Shown: positions 1 to 7,420 of the stretch, piece by piece | How the letters are laid out: each line of letters opens with the position of its first letter | How positions within the stretch are numbered: position 1 is the stretch's first letter | Assembly (NCBI GenBank): GCA_002255935.1 | Contig: NKIO01000041.1 | Location: 1 to 33,665 of the forward strand | From: Comamonadaceae bacterium PBBC2 | Lineage (GTDB): Bacteria; Pseudomonadota; Gammaproteobacteria; Burkholderiales; Burkholderiaceae_C | Reading direction: 5' to 3' | DNA length: 33,665 nt | Position numbers and translations under genes: made by a program | The notes under the pieces: generated by a model | Told to the model about the DNA's origin: nothing | The model's input: the letters and a program-made list of their open reading frames with translations, nothing else | Databases searched by the model: none

Positions 1-166
1 CAATCCGGTGGAGTATTTGTGGGCCTGGCTCAAACGCCACGCTATGGCCAACTACTGCCCGAACAACCTGAGCGAATTGCAGACAACCGCGCGCAACAAG
101 CTCAAGAGTGCGCAAAGACGCCCCACGATCATCGCCGCTTGTTGGGCGCAGGCAAAATTGTGGTGA
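1..166 (+). CDS. IS630-family transposase, C-terminal fragment (5' end outside window)
   Basis: The frame starting at base 2 is open into the window edge and ends with TGA at 164-166. It encodes 54 residues beginning NPVEYLWAWLKRH and ending IIAACWAQAKLW. The NPxExxWxxLK motif is the region around the last catalytic acidic residue of the DDE domain in IS630/Tc1-like transposases, and the rest matches the usual short C-terminal tail. The element's right end should lie just after the stop codon, around 167-178, where it abuts a truncated kinase gene on the other strand. Only the 3' end is visible, so I cannot say whether the element is complete or active. Family assignment rests on recognition of the motif, not on a search. 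Confidence 0.75.
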   Translation, partial: NPVEYLWAWLKRHAMANYCPNNLSELQTTARNKLKSAQRRPTIIAACWAQAKLW

Positions 167-458
167 TGTCATGATTTACGAAAACGTCAATAATTGCGCG
201 TGAAAGCTCCTGCTCATTGACGGAAAGCGGGTTGTAGCCGCTGATGCCGAGGCTATTTCGTTCTGTCCTATTCCTCAAGAAGGCATCAGTCGAAATCCAA
301 TCTGCATCCATCGTCCTGGAATTGAGTTTGGCGCACAGTTGCAAAGCCAATGTCGATTTTCCTGTATCTGCGCACCCACAAATTGCGACAAAAAATGGAG
401 ATTTTTGAATTGCCTGTCTTTCGGCAATTCGTGCAACCAATTCGTTAACTATGTTCAT
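129..458 (-). pseudogene. P-loop kinase (uridine-kinase-like) truncated by IS630 element
   Basis: The minus-strand frame starting at ATG 456-458 (MNIVNELVAR) has a Walker A loop, GCADTGKST, at about residues 27-35, followed by WISTDAFL and RNSLGISGYNP. That arrangement resembles uridine-kinase/phosphoribulokinase-like P-loop kinases. Family members usually have about 200 residues. Here only about 95 native residues remain before the frame runs into bases that are antisense to the transposase tail (below about position 176); the last dozen residues to the stop at 129 are therefore not native. The frame is also open upstream to 563, but MNIV is the natural start because it places the loop at the usual distance from the N-terminus. 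I infer that the IS insertion removed the 3' half and that the product is non-functional. Confidence 0.6.
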
Positions 459-813
459 TTGATATACGACTACGTAGCAACTGAATGGATGATTCTTGAT
501 GTGATGTGGACAATCACGAGATCGGAAGGCCAACTGATGTTCGAAAATGGTTGGTGGTGCCATTCTATGGACACCTGTGAATTGGAGCCCTCCTGAACGT
601 CAGCTTTCGCGGCAGACTTGAAGTCTACGACTGCCTCTTTACTGGTACCTGGATGGACTTACTGTAAGCCGACATTCGCGAAGGTCAGGTTCGCCCGTAA
701 AGCGGCCGAATTGGCGAACGCGTTCAGCAGAATTTTGAGTGGTGCGATTGCCTGTGCGGCAGCAATAGACACCATGCCATCGTAAGTTGTTATTGCAATA
801 GTGGATCACAGTT
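459..813. other. Intergenic stretch without a convincing gene
   Basis: This region lies between the truncated kinase and the repeat copy at 814-869. Short frames on both strands show no recognisable domain, no plausible ribosome binding site and frequent stops. It may be degenerate sequence next to the insertion. I see no tRNA or terminator of note. Confidence 0.5.
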
Positions 814-869
814 GCTCCTAAATCAGGAGCAGCTCCCGCAATATCCACGGCCTAAACGACACATTCAGC
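814..869 (-). repeat. 56-nt covarying hairpin repeat, copy 5 (minus orientation)
   Basis: Read on the minus strand, this 56-nt block aligns without gaps to four other copies in the window. It shares the core GGCCGTGGATA and TGCGGGAGC and ends in a hairpin with stem GCTCC/GGAGC (plus-strand 814-830), loop TGATTTA; the stem can extend one more T-A pair. It is the most diverged copy: the core has ATATT where the others have ATAGT. It lies 3' of the minus-strand AraC pseudogene (stop at 903) and in that gene's sense orientation. Confidence 0.8.
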
Positions 870-902
870 ATAAAGCGCGCACTCCCCACGCCCAACAGCG
901 CC

Positions 903-1767
903 CTACCCGTTGCCGCCCACTCCACCCACCAACGGCAAATAAATATCTGACAACAAATCCCCCGGCGCGGTGTCGCGCGGGTTGTTCAGGTATTCCTCAA
1001 ACACCGGCGCATCGGCGGCGGCTTGGCCGGACTGGATGAGCCACTGGCCATACAGCCACTGGTAGGCCGCGCGCATGGTGGCGCAGGGCCCCTGGTGGCG
1101 CAGCACGGCGCAAGTGCAGCCGCCTAAGGTAAACGGCTCCAGCGGTGGTTGCGGTGCGGCGCTTGAGGGCGGTAGGCTCAGGCCCGCGCGGCATTGCAGT
1201 TGGGCCTCGGGCACGGCAAAAGGGTCGTCGTAGTACACGGCCATCCAGCGGCTATCGGCGCGCAGCAGGCCCTGTGCGGCCATGCGGGTGTAGGCCACTT
1301 CAAAGGCCTTGCCCACCCGCATATAAGAGCCGCGGTGCGCCAGTCCGGCCAGCCGTACTTCTGGCACAAAGCGCACATCCACCGCATAGCCCGCCGCGGT
1401 GGCTTGCACCACACCTTGGCGGAACACCACATGGCTGCCCTGGCTGCGGTAAAGCGTGGGGCTGGTGCCGTACACGCCCGCAAATGCACGCGCAAATGAC
1501 TGCGCGTTGGGGTAGCCGCACCTGCGTGACGGGCAGGGTGGTGTTAGCCAAGTAGCCGGTGGCGCGGTGCAGGCGCAAGCGCTTCACCGTCGCCGCTACC
1601 GACTCGCCATTCAGCGCCTGGTACACCCGGTGCCAGTGGTAGGGCGACAGGTGCGCCACATCGGCCAGCTTGCGCAAGTCCAGTGGCTCGGCCAGGTGGT
1701 CATGAATGTAAGCCGTCACTCGGCTCATGCGCTCTTGGTAGTCGGTCCAGCTGTGGCTTTTGTTCAT
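903..1767 (-). pseudogene. AraC-type regulator with GyrI-like effector domain, frameshifted
   Basis: Two minus-strand frames together make one AraC regulator. The first starts at ATG 1765-1767 (MNKSHSWTDYQERM) and encodes the AraC DNA-binding domain through LANTTLPVTQV. The second encodes the continuation GYPNAQSFARAF, YGTSPTLYRSQG and then a GyrI-like effector-binding domain of about 155 residues ending at 903. The junction lies near 1525-1535, inside the second helix-turn-helix. Family members usually read TQVAxRCGY here; the present sequence lacks about 11 bases of that, which both removes residues of the recognition helix and shifts the frame. The start overlaps the upstream GyrI-like gene by ATGA, so the two were translationally coupled. 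Either a true pseudogene or an assembly error. Confidence 0.75.
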
Positions 1768-2252
1768 GCGCCTGAGCTTAAGCCTATGGAGATAGCGATG
1801 TCGCCATTGGCCCGGTAGTGCTCGTACTCCACCACCCAGGTTTTGGGCAAGGCACTCTGCGCCCACACGGTCTGCCAGCCTGGGCCGACCAAATCAAACC
1901 GCCCGGCGGGCACTGCAAATTCCATGCGCTGGGACGCAGGAATCACCACGCGCACCATGCCCTCGGGCACCGGCGCGCTGGCGGGCACGGCAGCGCCAAT
2001 CACCAGCGAATACAGGCCAGTGTTGTTGGCACCCGCGTTCTCAAAGTGGGTGTAAACGGCAAACACGTCGTCGCTCAACCGCCGGTCAATGCGTGCCAGC
2101 ACGCCCTCTTGCGCAAAGCGGCCCCAGTGCGGCGGAATGGTCTGCATAGCCTCCAGGTTGGTGGTGCGCAGCTCTATGCCGACGACGGTGATCGCCTGCT
2201 GCAAGTGGGTGCGGGTTTGTGGGAAGGCGGGTGTGGCTGTCGAGCTAGTCAT
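1764..2252 (-). CDS. GyrI-like small-molecule-binding domain protein
   Basis: This 162-residue protein is a stand-alone GyrI-like/AraC effector-binding domain. It contains LRTTNLEAMQTIPPHWGRF near residues 28-46, the block VFAVYTHFENA with Y/E residues typical of the ligand cavity, and a closing WVVEYEHYRANGDIAISIGL strand pattern. Members of this superfamily bind small hydrophobic or cationic compounds, usually as the sensor half of AraC or MerR regulators. Here the gene directly precedes an AraC regulator that has its own, related effector domain, with stop and start overlapping in ATGA at 1764-1767. I infer a two-gene sensing unit, now probably broken by the frameshift in the partner. The ligand is not evident. 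Confidence 0.8.
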   Translation of the reverse strand: MTSSTATPAFPQTRTHLQQAITVVGIELRTTNLEAMQTIPPHWGRFAQEGVLARIDRRLSDDVFAVYTHFENAGANNTGLYSLVIGAAVPASAPVPEGMVRVVIPASQRMEFAVPAGRFDLVGPGWQTVWAQSALPKTWVVEYEHYRANGDIAISIGLSSGA

Positions 2253-2347
2253 AGTGTTTTCCGGGGTGGGTTGAACATGCTGACAAGCTTAGAAGCCGGG
2301 ACGTTGCAAATCTTGCGGAGTTGCGTTGGTTCGCAGTGGCGAAGAAC

Positions 2348-2363
2348 GCGCCTCTCAGGGCGC
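2348..2363. terminator. GC-rich hairpin downstream of SRPBCC gene
   Basis: GCGCC/GGCGC arms of 5 bp flank a 6-nt loop. It lies about 45 bases past the minus-strand SRPBCC stop and upstream of the GyrI-like gene. There is no T-run after it, so it may only be a weak or Rho-assisted terminator. Confidence 0.25.
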
Positions 2364-2406
2364 AGTTTCGAAGGGCTACAAGGGGCCAGGTTCTTTCACC
2401 AAATTG

Positions 2407-2814
2407 CTACTGGCGTGCTTCAACATGCTTGGCAAAATTATTCAAGATGGACTGCCATCCCTGACGCTGCTGCTCTACCGGGTGCGTTGACTCGGCATCA
2501 AAGTGCACGCGCACGGTGACGCTGTCGGTATTCGTCACAAACTCGACCACACCCACGCGGTCGCCAAAGGCATATTCAATCAAGGCGTGGGGCACGATCT
2601 TGGTGTAGGTGCCGGCAAAGTCAAAACCAAAGCTGCCGTCTTTGGCTTCCATGCGCGATGAGAACGCGCCGCCTTCTCGCAAATCCACCGAAGACTTGGT
2701 AGTGTGCCAATCATCAGAAGCGGTGTTCCACTGTTTGATGTCTTCAGGCGTGTTGTAGGCGCTCCAGACTGCGGCGATGGGCGCTTTAACGAGGGTTTCA
2801 ACCGTGATTTGCAT
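2407..2814 (-). CDS. SRPBCC family protein (AHSA1-like)
   Basis: The likely start is ATG at 2812-2814 (MQITVETLVKAP), preceded by AAGGAT about 9 bases upstream. The frame stays open upstream to 2907, but that extension overlaps the end of the preceding gene and lacks the domain. The 135-residue product begins with the ITVETLVKAPIAAVWSAYNTPE pattern of START-like SRPBCC/AHSA1 proteins and contains IKQWNTASDDWHTT and the closing helix VEQQRQGWQSILNNF. These proteins form a helix-grip fold with a hydrophobic cavity and are often polyketide-cyclase-like or of unknown function. The length matches a single AHSA1 domain. A hairpin at 2348-2363 follows the stop but has no T-run. Confidence 0.85.
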   Translation of the reverse strand: MQITVETLVKAPIAAVWSAYNTPEDIKQWNTASDDWHTTKSSVDLREGGAFSSRMEAKDGSFGFDFAGTYTKIVPHALIEYAFGDRVGVVEFVTNTDSVTVRVHFDAESTHPVEQQRQGWQSILNNFAKHVEARQ

Positions 2815-2887
2815 GGGATAGATCCTTGAGGTTTGCAAGTCCCTCAATGTACCGGAAAGCCGCAATTCGTATTCAAAACTCTCGGGT

Positions 2888-3109
2888 TCAGCTGGCCGAT
2901 TTTGCAACCACCTTAGCCGCTGCCTGCGCAGTGTCGCTCACCACCGAGGCGCGCTGCCCCACCACCACCACGGTGGGCAGTTCGATCACGGTAACTTGGC
3001 GCGCTGAGGACTCAAAACCCAGTGCCACCGATGAAAATGTGGACACCAACATCCCGGCGCTGAGCGCGAGGACTGCGAGCTTTGTAGAGGTGGAAGTGAG
3101 TGTGAACAT
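2888..3109 (-). CDS. Small exported hypothetical protein
   Basis: A 73-residue product starts at ATG 3107-3109 with a strong ribosome binding site, CAGGAG, 5-6 bases upstream. The N-terminus has a classical signal peptide: Lys at position 10, then a hydrophobic stretch LAVLALSAGMLVSTF and a likely cut near residues 28-31 (SSVALG). The mature part is short and carries TVIELPTVVVVGQR, a pattern seen in other small periplasmic proteins of Burkholderiales of unknown role, then an Ala/Lys-rich tail. It precedes the SRPBCC gene by 73 bases on the same strand and may be cotranscribed with it. I do not recognise a function. The clean RBS and the signal peptide are the reasons for calling it a real gene. 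Confidence 0.7.
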   Translation of the reverse strand: MFTLTSTSTKLAVLALSAGMLVSTFSSVALGFESSARQVTVIELPTVVVVGQRASVVSDTAQAAAKVVAKSAS

Positions 3110-3305
3110 GGTGAACTCCTGTGAATGAATGGCTCAACTGTATTGACGCTGCCCGCACATTGCACGCGCTATGCGACGGGTAGCGAAATTCCGCGATGGC
3201 GGGCCATTTTTCGGGGGTGAATGCACAGGCATGGGCTTGCAATAGGTTTGCAAACCCCGGGCAATAGGCCGCCTCTACAATGAAATTCCCCTCTCACACA
3301 CACTT

Positions 3306-4193
3306 ATGAATCGCACAGGAAATCTACGCAGCATCTTGGCCATGCTGGTGGCCGTTGGCTTCTTCTCGTTGATGGATGCCGTACTCAAAACACTCGGCTC
3401 CAGCTACCCGGCCATGCAGGTGGCGGCCATGCGCGGCTTGTCGGCTCTGCCCTTGGTGTGCGCCTATGTGCTGTGGCGTAGGCAGGCGCGTGGCCTGCTG
3501 CAAATTCGCTGGAGCCTGCACCTGCTGCGTGGTGTGATGAGCGTGGGCATGCTCAGCTTGTTTACCTTTGCGCTGACCGAGCTACCACTGACCGAGGCCT
3601 ACACCCTCTTCTTCATTGCGCCGCTGTTGATCACTATGTTGTCCATCCCGGTGTTGAAGGAAAAAGTACTGCCGCTGCATTGGGTGGCTATTGCGGTGGG
3701 CTTTGCAGGCGTGCTGGTTGCTATGCGCCCACAAGGGGCCGGATTCTTCTCTTTGGGCGCGTTGGCGGTGCTGGCGGCGGCGTCTTTGTATGCCGCGTCT
3801 GCCGTTACCGCCCGCGTGGTCAGCCGCACGGATTCCAGTGTGCAGGTGGTGTTCTGGACGACTGCCCTGTTGTCCATCGGCGCGGGCGTGTTGGCTTGGC
3901 CGCAGTGGGTGGCGATACAGCCTGAGCACTGGTGGTGGATAGCGGCTTTGGCGGTCACCGGTTTTCTGGGCGGTCTGGCGATTACCGAGGCATTTCAATC
4001 CGGCAAGGCTTCTGCGGTGGCACCCTTTGAGTACACCGCCTTAGCCTGGGGTGTGGGCCTGGACTGGTTGCTCTGGCGCACGGTGCCTGACCACTACACC
4101 CTGATAGGAGCGGCCACTATTGTGGCCAGCGGTATTTACTTGATACGGCATGAGGCCGCCAAAGACCTGAAAGAGCCTGTGCTGGCACCTTAG
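3306..4193 (+). CDS. EamA/DMT-superfamily inner-membrane transporter
   Basis: This 295-residue protein has about ten hydrophobic segments in two repeated EamA halves (roughly residues 8-140 and 150-285), the normal size and plan of drug/metabolite transporters such as RhaT/YdcZ relatives. Typical features are FFSLMDAVLKTLGSSYPAMQ near the start, AMRGLSALPLV, the ITMLSIPVLKEKV loop ending the first half, and a final IYLIRHE before a cytoplasmic tail. Such proteins export amino acids, nucleotides or other metabolites; the substrate cannot be read from the sequence. The gene stands alone on the plus strand. Its stop TAG overlaps, tail to tail by four bases, the stop of the DUF2062 gene on the other strand, leaving no room for a terminator. 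Confidence 0.9.
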   Translation: MNRTGNLRSILAMLVAVGFFSLMDAVLKTLGSSYPAMQVAAMRGLSALPLVCAYVLWRRQARGLLQIRWSLHLLRGVMSVGMLSLFTFALTELPLTEAYTLFFIAPLLITMLSIPVLKEKVLPLHWVAIAVGFAGVLVAMRPQGAGFFSLGALAVLAAASLYAASAVTARVVSRTDSSVQVVFWTTALLSIGAGVLAWPQWVAIQPEHWWWIAALAVTGFLGGLAITEAFQSGKASAVAPFEYTALAWGVGLDWLLWRTVPDHYTLIGAATIVASGIYLIRHEAAKDLKEPVLAP

Positions 4194-4705
4194 CGGCGTG
4201 TGCGCCGCTTGAGCCAAATGCGCAAGCGCCAAACTAATTTGACGCTGAAATAGCCCAGCACGGCACCGCCTACCGCAAACACCCCCATGCCTAGCATCGT
4301 GGGCCAGCCGTACTCGTTAAACCAAGAGGCCACGCTGATGTCATGCGTAGTGTTGGTCATAGAAGGCTCACCCAAAATGAATGCTCCCAGCTGGTAAGCG
4401 AGCCACAGCCAAAACCCGATAGTGAGTGGGTTGGTAACCATGGTCATGGCGGCGGCTGCCGGAATGTTGGCCCGCCAGAAAGTGCAGTGGGCCGCAGAAA
4501 CCAATATTTGAGCCACAGGAATCACGAATGCCCAAAAGGTGCCTAAGGCCACACCACGTGCCACTGCTTCATGCTGAGGCCGCCACAGTTGCGGGTCTAG
4601 CAAGCGCGTGGCAACGGGCCGCAGCCAAGGGTGTGATGCCAGACTGTCGCGATTGGGCAGCGAGTCTTTGAATTTGTCTGTCCAATGCATGGTTGGGTCT
4701 GTCAT
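4190..4705 (-). CDS. DUF2062 domain membrane protein
   Basis: The 171-residue product belongs to the DUF2062 family. The N-terminal cytosolic part includes LLDPQLWRPQHEAVARGVALGTFWAF, a hallmark of the family, followed by three or four hydrophobic segments with the conserved MVTNPLTIGFWLWLAYQLG motif near residues 88-106. It ends in a basic tail (RLRIWLKRRTRR). Family members are inner-membrane proteins of unknown biochemical role, sometimes fused to glycosyltransferases. Two starts are possible: MTDPTM at 4705 or MHWTDK fifteen bases later; I keep the longer. Its stop overlaps the stop of the convergent EamA gene. Confidence 0.85.
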   Translation of the reverse strand: MTDPTMHWTDKFKDSLPNRDSLASHPWLRPVATRLLDPQLWRPQHEAVARGVALGTFWAFVIPVAQILVSAAHCTFWRANIPAAAAMTMVTNPLTIGFWLWLAYQLGAFILGEPSMTNTTHDISVASWFNEYGWPTMLGMGVFAVGGAVLGYFSVKLVWRLRIWLKRRTRR

Positions 4706-4853
4706 GGGATAGGTGCTTTCAAAAAACGCTGTGGGTGCAATGGTGGCGTGACAGGGTCCATTAAAGAAGCATGAAATTGCTCTAAATCATTCTGTTTTTT
4801 ACGAACCAAATTTGCAAACACCACAGATTAAAACTGCAAATAATAGCGTCCAC

Positions 4854-4875
4854 GCAAGTTGCGAATTGCACTTGC
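4854..4875 (+). promoter_or_regulatory. Inverted repeat in the leader of the TerC gene
   Basis: GCAAGT and ACTTGC form 6-bp arms around a 10-nt spacer, ending 18 bases before the TerC start codon and just ahead of its GGAAAG ribosome binding site. It could be an operator or an RNA hairpin limiting translation. I looked for the yybP-ykoY manganese riboswitch, which often precedes TerC genes, and did not find its conserved core. Confidence 0.35.
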
Positions 4876-4893
4876 CACTATGGAAAGCTAACT

Positions 4894-5844
4894 ATGCAAA
4901 CTATTGCACCCCTATGGCTCTGGGCCACCTTTGTCGGGATCGTATTGGTCTCTCTGTTCGTTGACTTTGTCGTACTCAAAAAGCAGGGTTCTCACGACAT
5001 TGGCGTCAAAGAAGCGCTGAATTGGTCTATGGTTTGGATCGCGTTGAGCTTCATGTTTAACGGCCTTTTCTGGTGGGCTGTTAAAGACAGCACGGGCTCG
5101 GTAGAAATAGCCAATACCAAGTCGCTGGAGTTTTTGACGGGCTACCTCATTGAAAAGTCATTGGCAGTCGACAACATATTTGTATTCCTGCTGATCTTTA
5201 CTTACTTTGCAGTGCCCACGCATTTTCAAAAACGCGTATTGATGATTGGCATCATTGGCGCTATTGTTTTGCGTACGGTCATGATTCTGGTGGGCGGTTG
5301 GTTGCTCGCAGAATTCCATTGGATTTTGTACGTCTTCGGAGCGTTCTTGATACTGACTGGTGTCAAGATGTGGTGGGCTGCGGGCCAGGAACCTAGCCTG
5401 GACGACAACCCCGCGCTGAAGCTGCTGCGCCGAGTGCTGCCTGTGAGCAAACACTACGATGGTGAAAAGTTTTGGACCTTAGAAAACGGCAAGAAAATCG
5501 CAACACCTTTGTTCATGGTGATTTGCCTGATCGCACTGACCGACGTGATCTTCGCAGTGGACTCTATTCCTGCCATTTTTGCTATCACCAGTGACCCATT
5601 CATTGTGCTCACCAGCAACGTGTTTGCCATACTGGGCCTGCGTGCAATGTATTTCCTGCTGGCTGCGGTAGCCAACAAGTTTCATTTGCTGAACTATGGG
5701 TTAGCGGTCATTTTGGTCTTCATCGGTACCAAGATGTGCCTGATTGATGTGTACAAAATACCGGTTCTTTTTTCGCTGGGCGTAGTGGTGGGAATACTGG
5801 CCCTGACCATGCTTTTGAGTGTCAAGACCGCCAAGAAAACCTAG
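4894..5844 (+). CDS. TerC family integral membrane protein (Alx-like)
   Basis: The 316-residue product has nine or so membrane segments and the TerC family signatures: SLFVDFVVLKK near residues 20-30 with the intramembrane Asp, YLIEKSLAVDNIFVFLLIF near 86-104, and TDVIFAVDSIPAIFAIT near 215-231. The acidic residues in these motifs are the conserved ones in the family. TerC/Alx proteins are linked to tellurite resistance and, for Alx and related proteins, to manganese export. Length matches Alx (about 320). Start ATG 4894 has GGAAAG 7 bases upstream. The gene converges on an NhaR-type regulator with only five bases between their stops. I infer a metal-ion or pH-related export role, not a specific ion. 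Confidence 0.88.
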   Translation: MQTIAPLWLWATFVGIVLVSLFVDFVVLKKQGSHDIGVKEALNWSMVWIALSFMFNGLFWWAVKDSTGSVEIANTKSLEFLTGYLIEKSLAVDNIFVFLLIFTYFAVPTHFQKRVLMIGIIGAIVLRTVMILVGGWLLAEFHWILYVFGAFLILTGVKMWWAAGQEPSLDDNPALKLLRRVLPVSKHYDGEKFWTLENGKKIATPLFMVICLIALTDVIFAVDSIPAIFAITSDPFIVLTSNVFAILGLRAMYFLLAAVANKFHLLNYGLAVILVFIGTKMCLIDVYKIPVLFSLGVVVGILALTMLLSVKTAKKT

Positions 5845-5849
5845 TGCTC

Positions 5850-6734
5850 TCAAAGCGCGGGTTGCAAAAGGCGCAGCACCAAGGGGTGCTGCACTTTTTT
5901 CTCAGTGCCAATGGCAAAAAAGTGTTCGGTGACCCCATCGCAGTGCCCCAAGCGCTTGACGGCGTAGTGGGTTAGCAAGTCCTCATGCACCCATTCTGCC
6001 GACGGGAAGATGCCCATGCCATTGGCTCCAAAAGTCTTGAGCAGCGCACTGTCTTCAAACTCACCGACAATCCGCGGCCGAATGGCGCGTTGCTCAAACC
6101 ATTGATCGAGCCGCGCGCGCACTTCGGTATGTGCGGTGGGCATGAGCAATGGCACATGGGCCAGGCTTTGCGGAAAGCCCTTGCTTGCGGCTTTGACCAA
6201 CGCCGCCGTTCCATACCAGCCCACGGCTGATGAACCCAAAGTGTGGCTGTACAGCTTGATGTTGGGATTCACCGGCGCGGTTCGGTCTGACAAAACAACA
6301 TCCAACCGGTGCAGTGCTAAATCGCCCAGCAAGTCGTCCAGATTCCCTTCGTGGCACACGAGGCGCAAATTGGGTTCATCCATTGCCGGCTGCATGAGCC
6401 GGTGTACGACTAGCTTGGGTAGCCCATCACAAATGCCGACGGCCAAACGCACAGCGGGCGCACTGGCCGAATCACGGACCAGTGCAGGCAGCTCCTCGCC
6501 CAACTGAAAAATTTGATCTGCCTGGCGCATGGTGACCACACCAGCCTCAGTGAGGGCCAAACCGCGTCCGGCTGGTTTCAGCAGTGCATAGCCTAGGGAC
6601 CGCTCCAATTCGCGCACCTGGGCGCTGACGGTTTGTACTGCCATGTCCAGCTTGTCTGCTGCCTTAGAAATACCGCCTTCTTTGGCAACAACCCAAAAGT
6701 AATACAAATGCTTGTAGTTGAACGGTGTTCCCAT
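5850..6734 (-). CDS. nhaR: LysR-family regulator, NhaR type
   Basis: This 294-residue protein starts with FNYKHLYYFWVVAKEGGISKAADKL, the winged helix-turn-helix start characteristic of NhaR, the LysR activator of the Na+/H+ antiporter gene nhaA. The recognition helix region VQTVSAQVRELERSLG follows at residues 33-48, then the LysR substrate-binding domain (about 90-290). No nhaA lies in the window, so the target may be elsewhere, or the protein may control TerC (convergent neighbour) or the divergent HPF gene 100 bases away. LysR proteins commonly autoregulate from the divergent promoter region, here 6735-6834. The family call is firm; the regulated gene is not known. Confidence 0.85.
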   Translation of the reverse strand: MGTPFNYKHLYYFWVVAKEGGISKAADKLDMAVQTVSAQVRELERSLGYALLKPAGRGLALTEAGVVTMRQADQIFQLGEELPALVRDSASAPAVRLAVGICDGLPKLVVHRLMQPAMDEPNLRLVCHEGNLDDLLGDLALHRLDVVLSDRTAPVNPNIKLYSHTLGSSAVGWYGTAALVKAASKGFPQSLAHVPLLMPTAHTEVRARLDQWFEQRAIRPRIVGEFEDSALLKTFGANGMGIFPSAEWVHEDLLTHYAVKRLGHCDGVTEHFFAIGTEKKVQHPLVLRLLQPAL

Positions 6735-6834
6735 ATGAAGGTTTTTTAGGAATGTAAAAACGAAATTATCTGCTTTTTGCGCATGCTTTTGAGTCCTATC
6801 GTTGCGTCATCTTTAACCCGATGGAGACAACGAG

Positions 6835-7191
6835 ATGCAAGTAATTTTTGAATCCCGCGATGCGGCGGCCACCCCCATGCGGGATATGTCCATCGAGCGC
6901 GTGCGCTTCGTGCTGAGACGCATTGCAACTCTGGTGCCACGCGCCAAGGTGCAGTTCTCTGATGTGAATGGCCCGCGCGGCGGGGTGGATAAGCGCTGCC
7001 AGGTTGAGTTGAGTACACAGGCGGCCGGTACCGTAGTAATCGCATCACTGGCGCACGATTGGCGCACCGCACTAGATCGATCGTTGACTCGCGCTTCTCG
7101 CGTTTTGATGCGAAGTGTGCAACGAAACCAAAAACCAAAGCGCGGCCTTCGCTTGTCGCGCTTGACTGTGCCTGGCGGTGCAAATGAGTAA
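6835..7191 (+). CDS. HPF/RaiA-family ribosome-associated protein
   Basis: The 118-residue product begins MQVIFESRDA and has the layout of short HPF/RaiA proteins: an N-terminal beta strand, a first helix with basic residues (IERVRFVLRRI), KVQFSDVNGPRGGVDKRCQVEL at about 39-60, a central strand TVVIASLAHDW and a second basic helix LDRSLTRASRVLMRSVQR. Proteins of this fold bind the 30S decoding region and promote hibernation or inhibit translation under stress. The tail is strongly basic. The RBS is GGAG about 10 bases before ATG 6835. It is divergent from the NhaR-type gene, and its stop overlaps the start of a small membrane-protein gene by 8 bases, so the two are probably cotranslated. Confidence 0.8.
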   Translation: MQVIFESRDAAATPMRDMSIERVRFVLRRIATLVPRAKVQFSDVNGPRGGVDKRCQVELSTQAAGTVVIASLAHDWRTALDRSLTRASRVLMRSVQRNQKPKRGLRLSRLTVPGGANE

Positions 7192-7354
7192 TCTTGTTGC
7201 CCCAGATACTGGTCTTGGCCTGTTCGTACTCGCAGCCGTCGTGTTGTATGCCGCGTGGCATGAGTACGCATCAAATAACCCGCGCGATGCCAAACTGCTG
7301 GCCACCTTGGGCGGCGCTGGTCTGGCCGGTAGCGCTGCAGTCTGGTTCACGTAA
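7184..7354 (+). CDS. 56-residue single-pass membrane protein overlapping HPF gene
   Basis: ATG 7184-7186 lies inside the last codons of the HPF gene (overlap ATGAGTAA, 8 bases) and opens a 56-codon frame ending TAA at 7352-7354. The product begins MSNLVAPDTGLGLFVLAAVV, one hydrophobic helix of about 16-18 residues, followed by YAAWHEYASNNPRDAKLL and a second, Gly/Ala-rich weakly hydrophobic segment (ATLGGAGLAGSAAVWF). The frame is free of stops and shows normal GC-rich third positions, and the stop/start overlap is typical of translational coupling. I do not recognise the family. It could be a small inner-membrane partner of the ribosome-associated protein; this is inference from position only. 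Confidence 0.55.
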   Translation: MSNLVAPDTGLGLFVLAAVVLYAAWHEYASNNPRDAKLLATLGGAGLAGSAAVWFT

Positions 7355-7402
7355 GCACAGAGCAAACTTTGATGCAAAGCTTCGTTGTTCCCGCAGTTTC
7401 GC

Positions 7403-7418
7403 GCTACCCCAAAGTAGC
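7403..7418. terminator. Hairpin between convergent genes
   Basis: GCTAC/GTAGC arms of 5 bp with a 6-nt loop (CCCAAA) lie 49 bases after the small membrane-protein gene and 3 bases before the stop of the S66 peptidase on the minus strand. The position suits a bidirectional terminator, but there is no T-run. The stem sequence resembles the dispersed 56-nt element, whose core is absent here. Confidence 0.35.
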
Positions 7419-7420
7419 CA

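Noticed and set aside
1818..2519. A 233-codon plus-strand frame across the GyrI-like gene
   Set aside because: Antisense of a recognised domain protein, low-complexity composition and no ribosome binding site; caused by high GC.
4706..4893. yybP-ykoY manganese riboswitch upstream of TerC
   Set aside because: Looked for because it often precedes TerC genes; its conserved core was not found.
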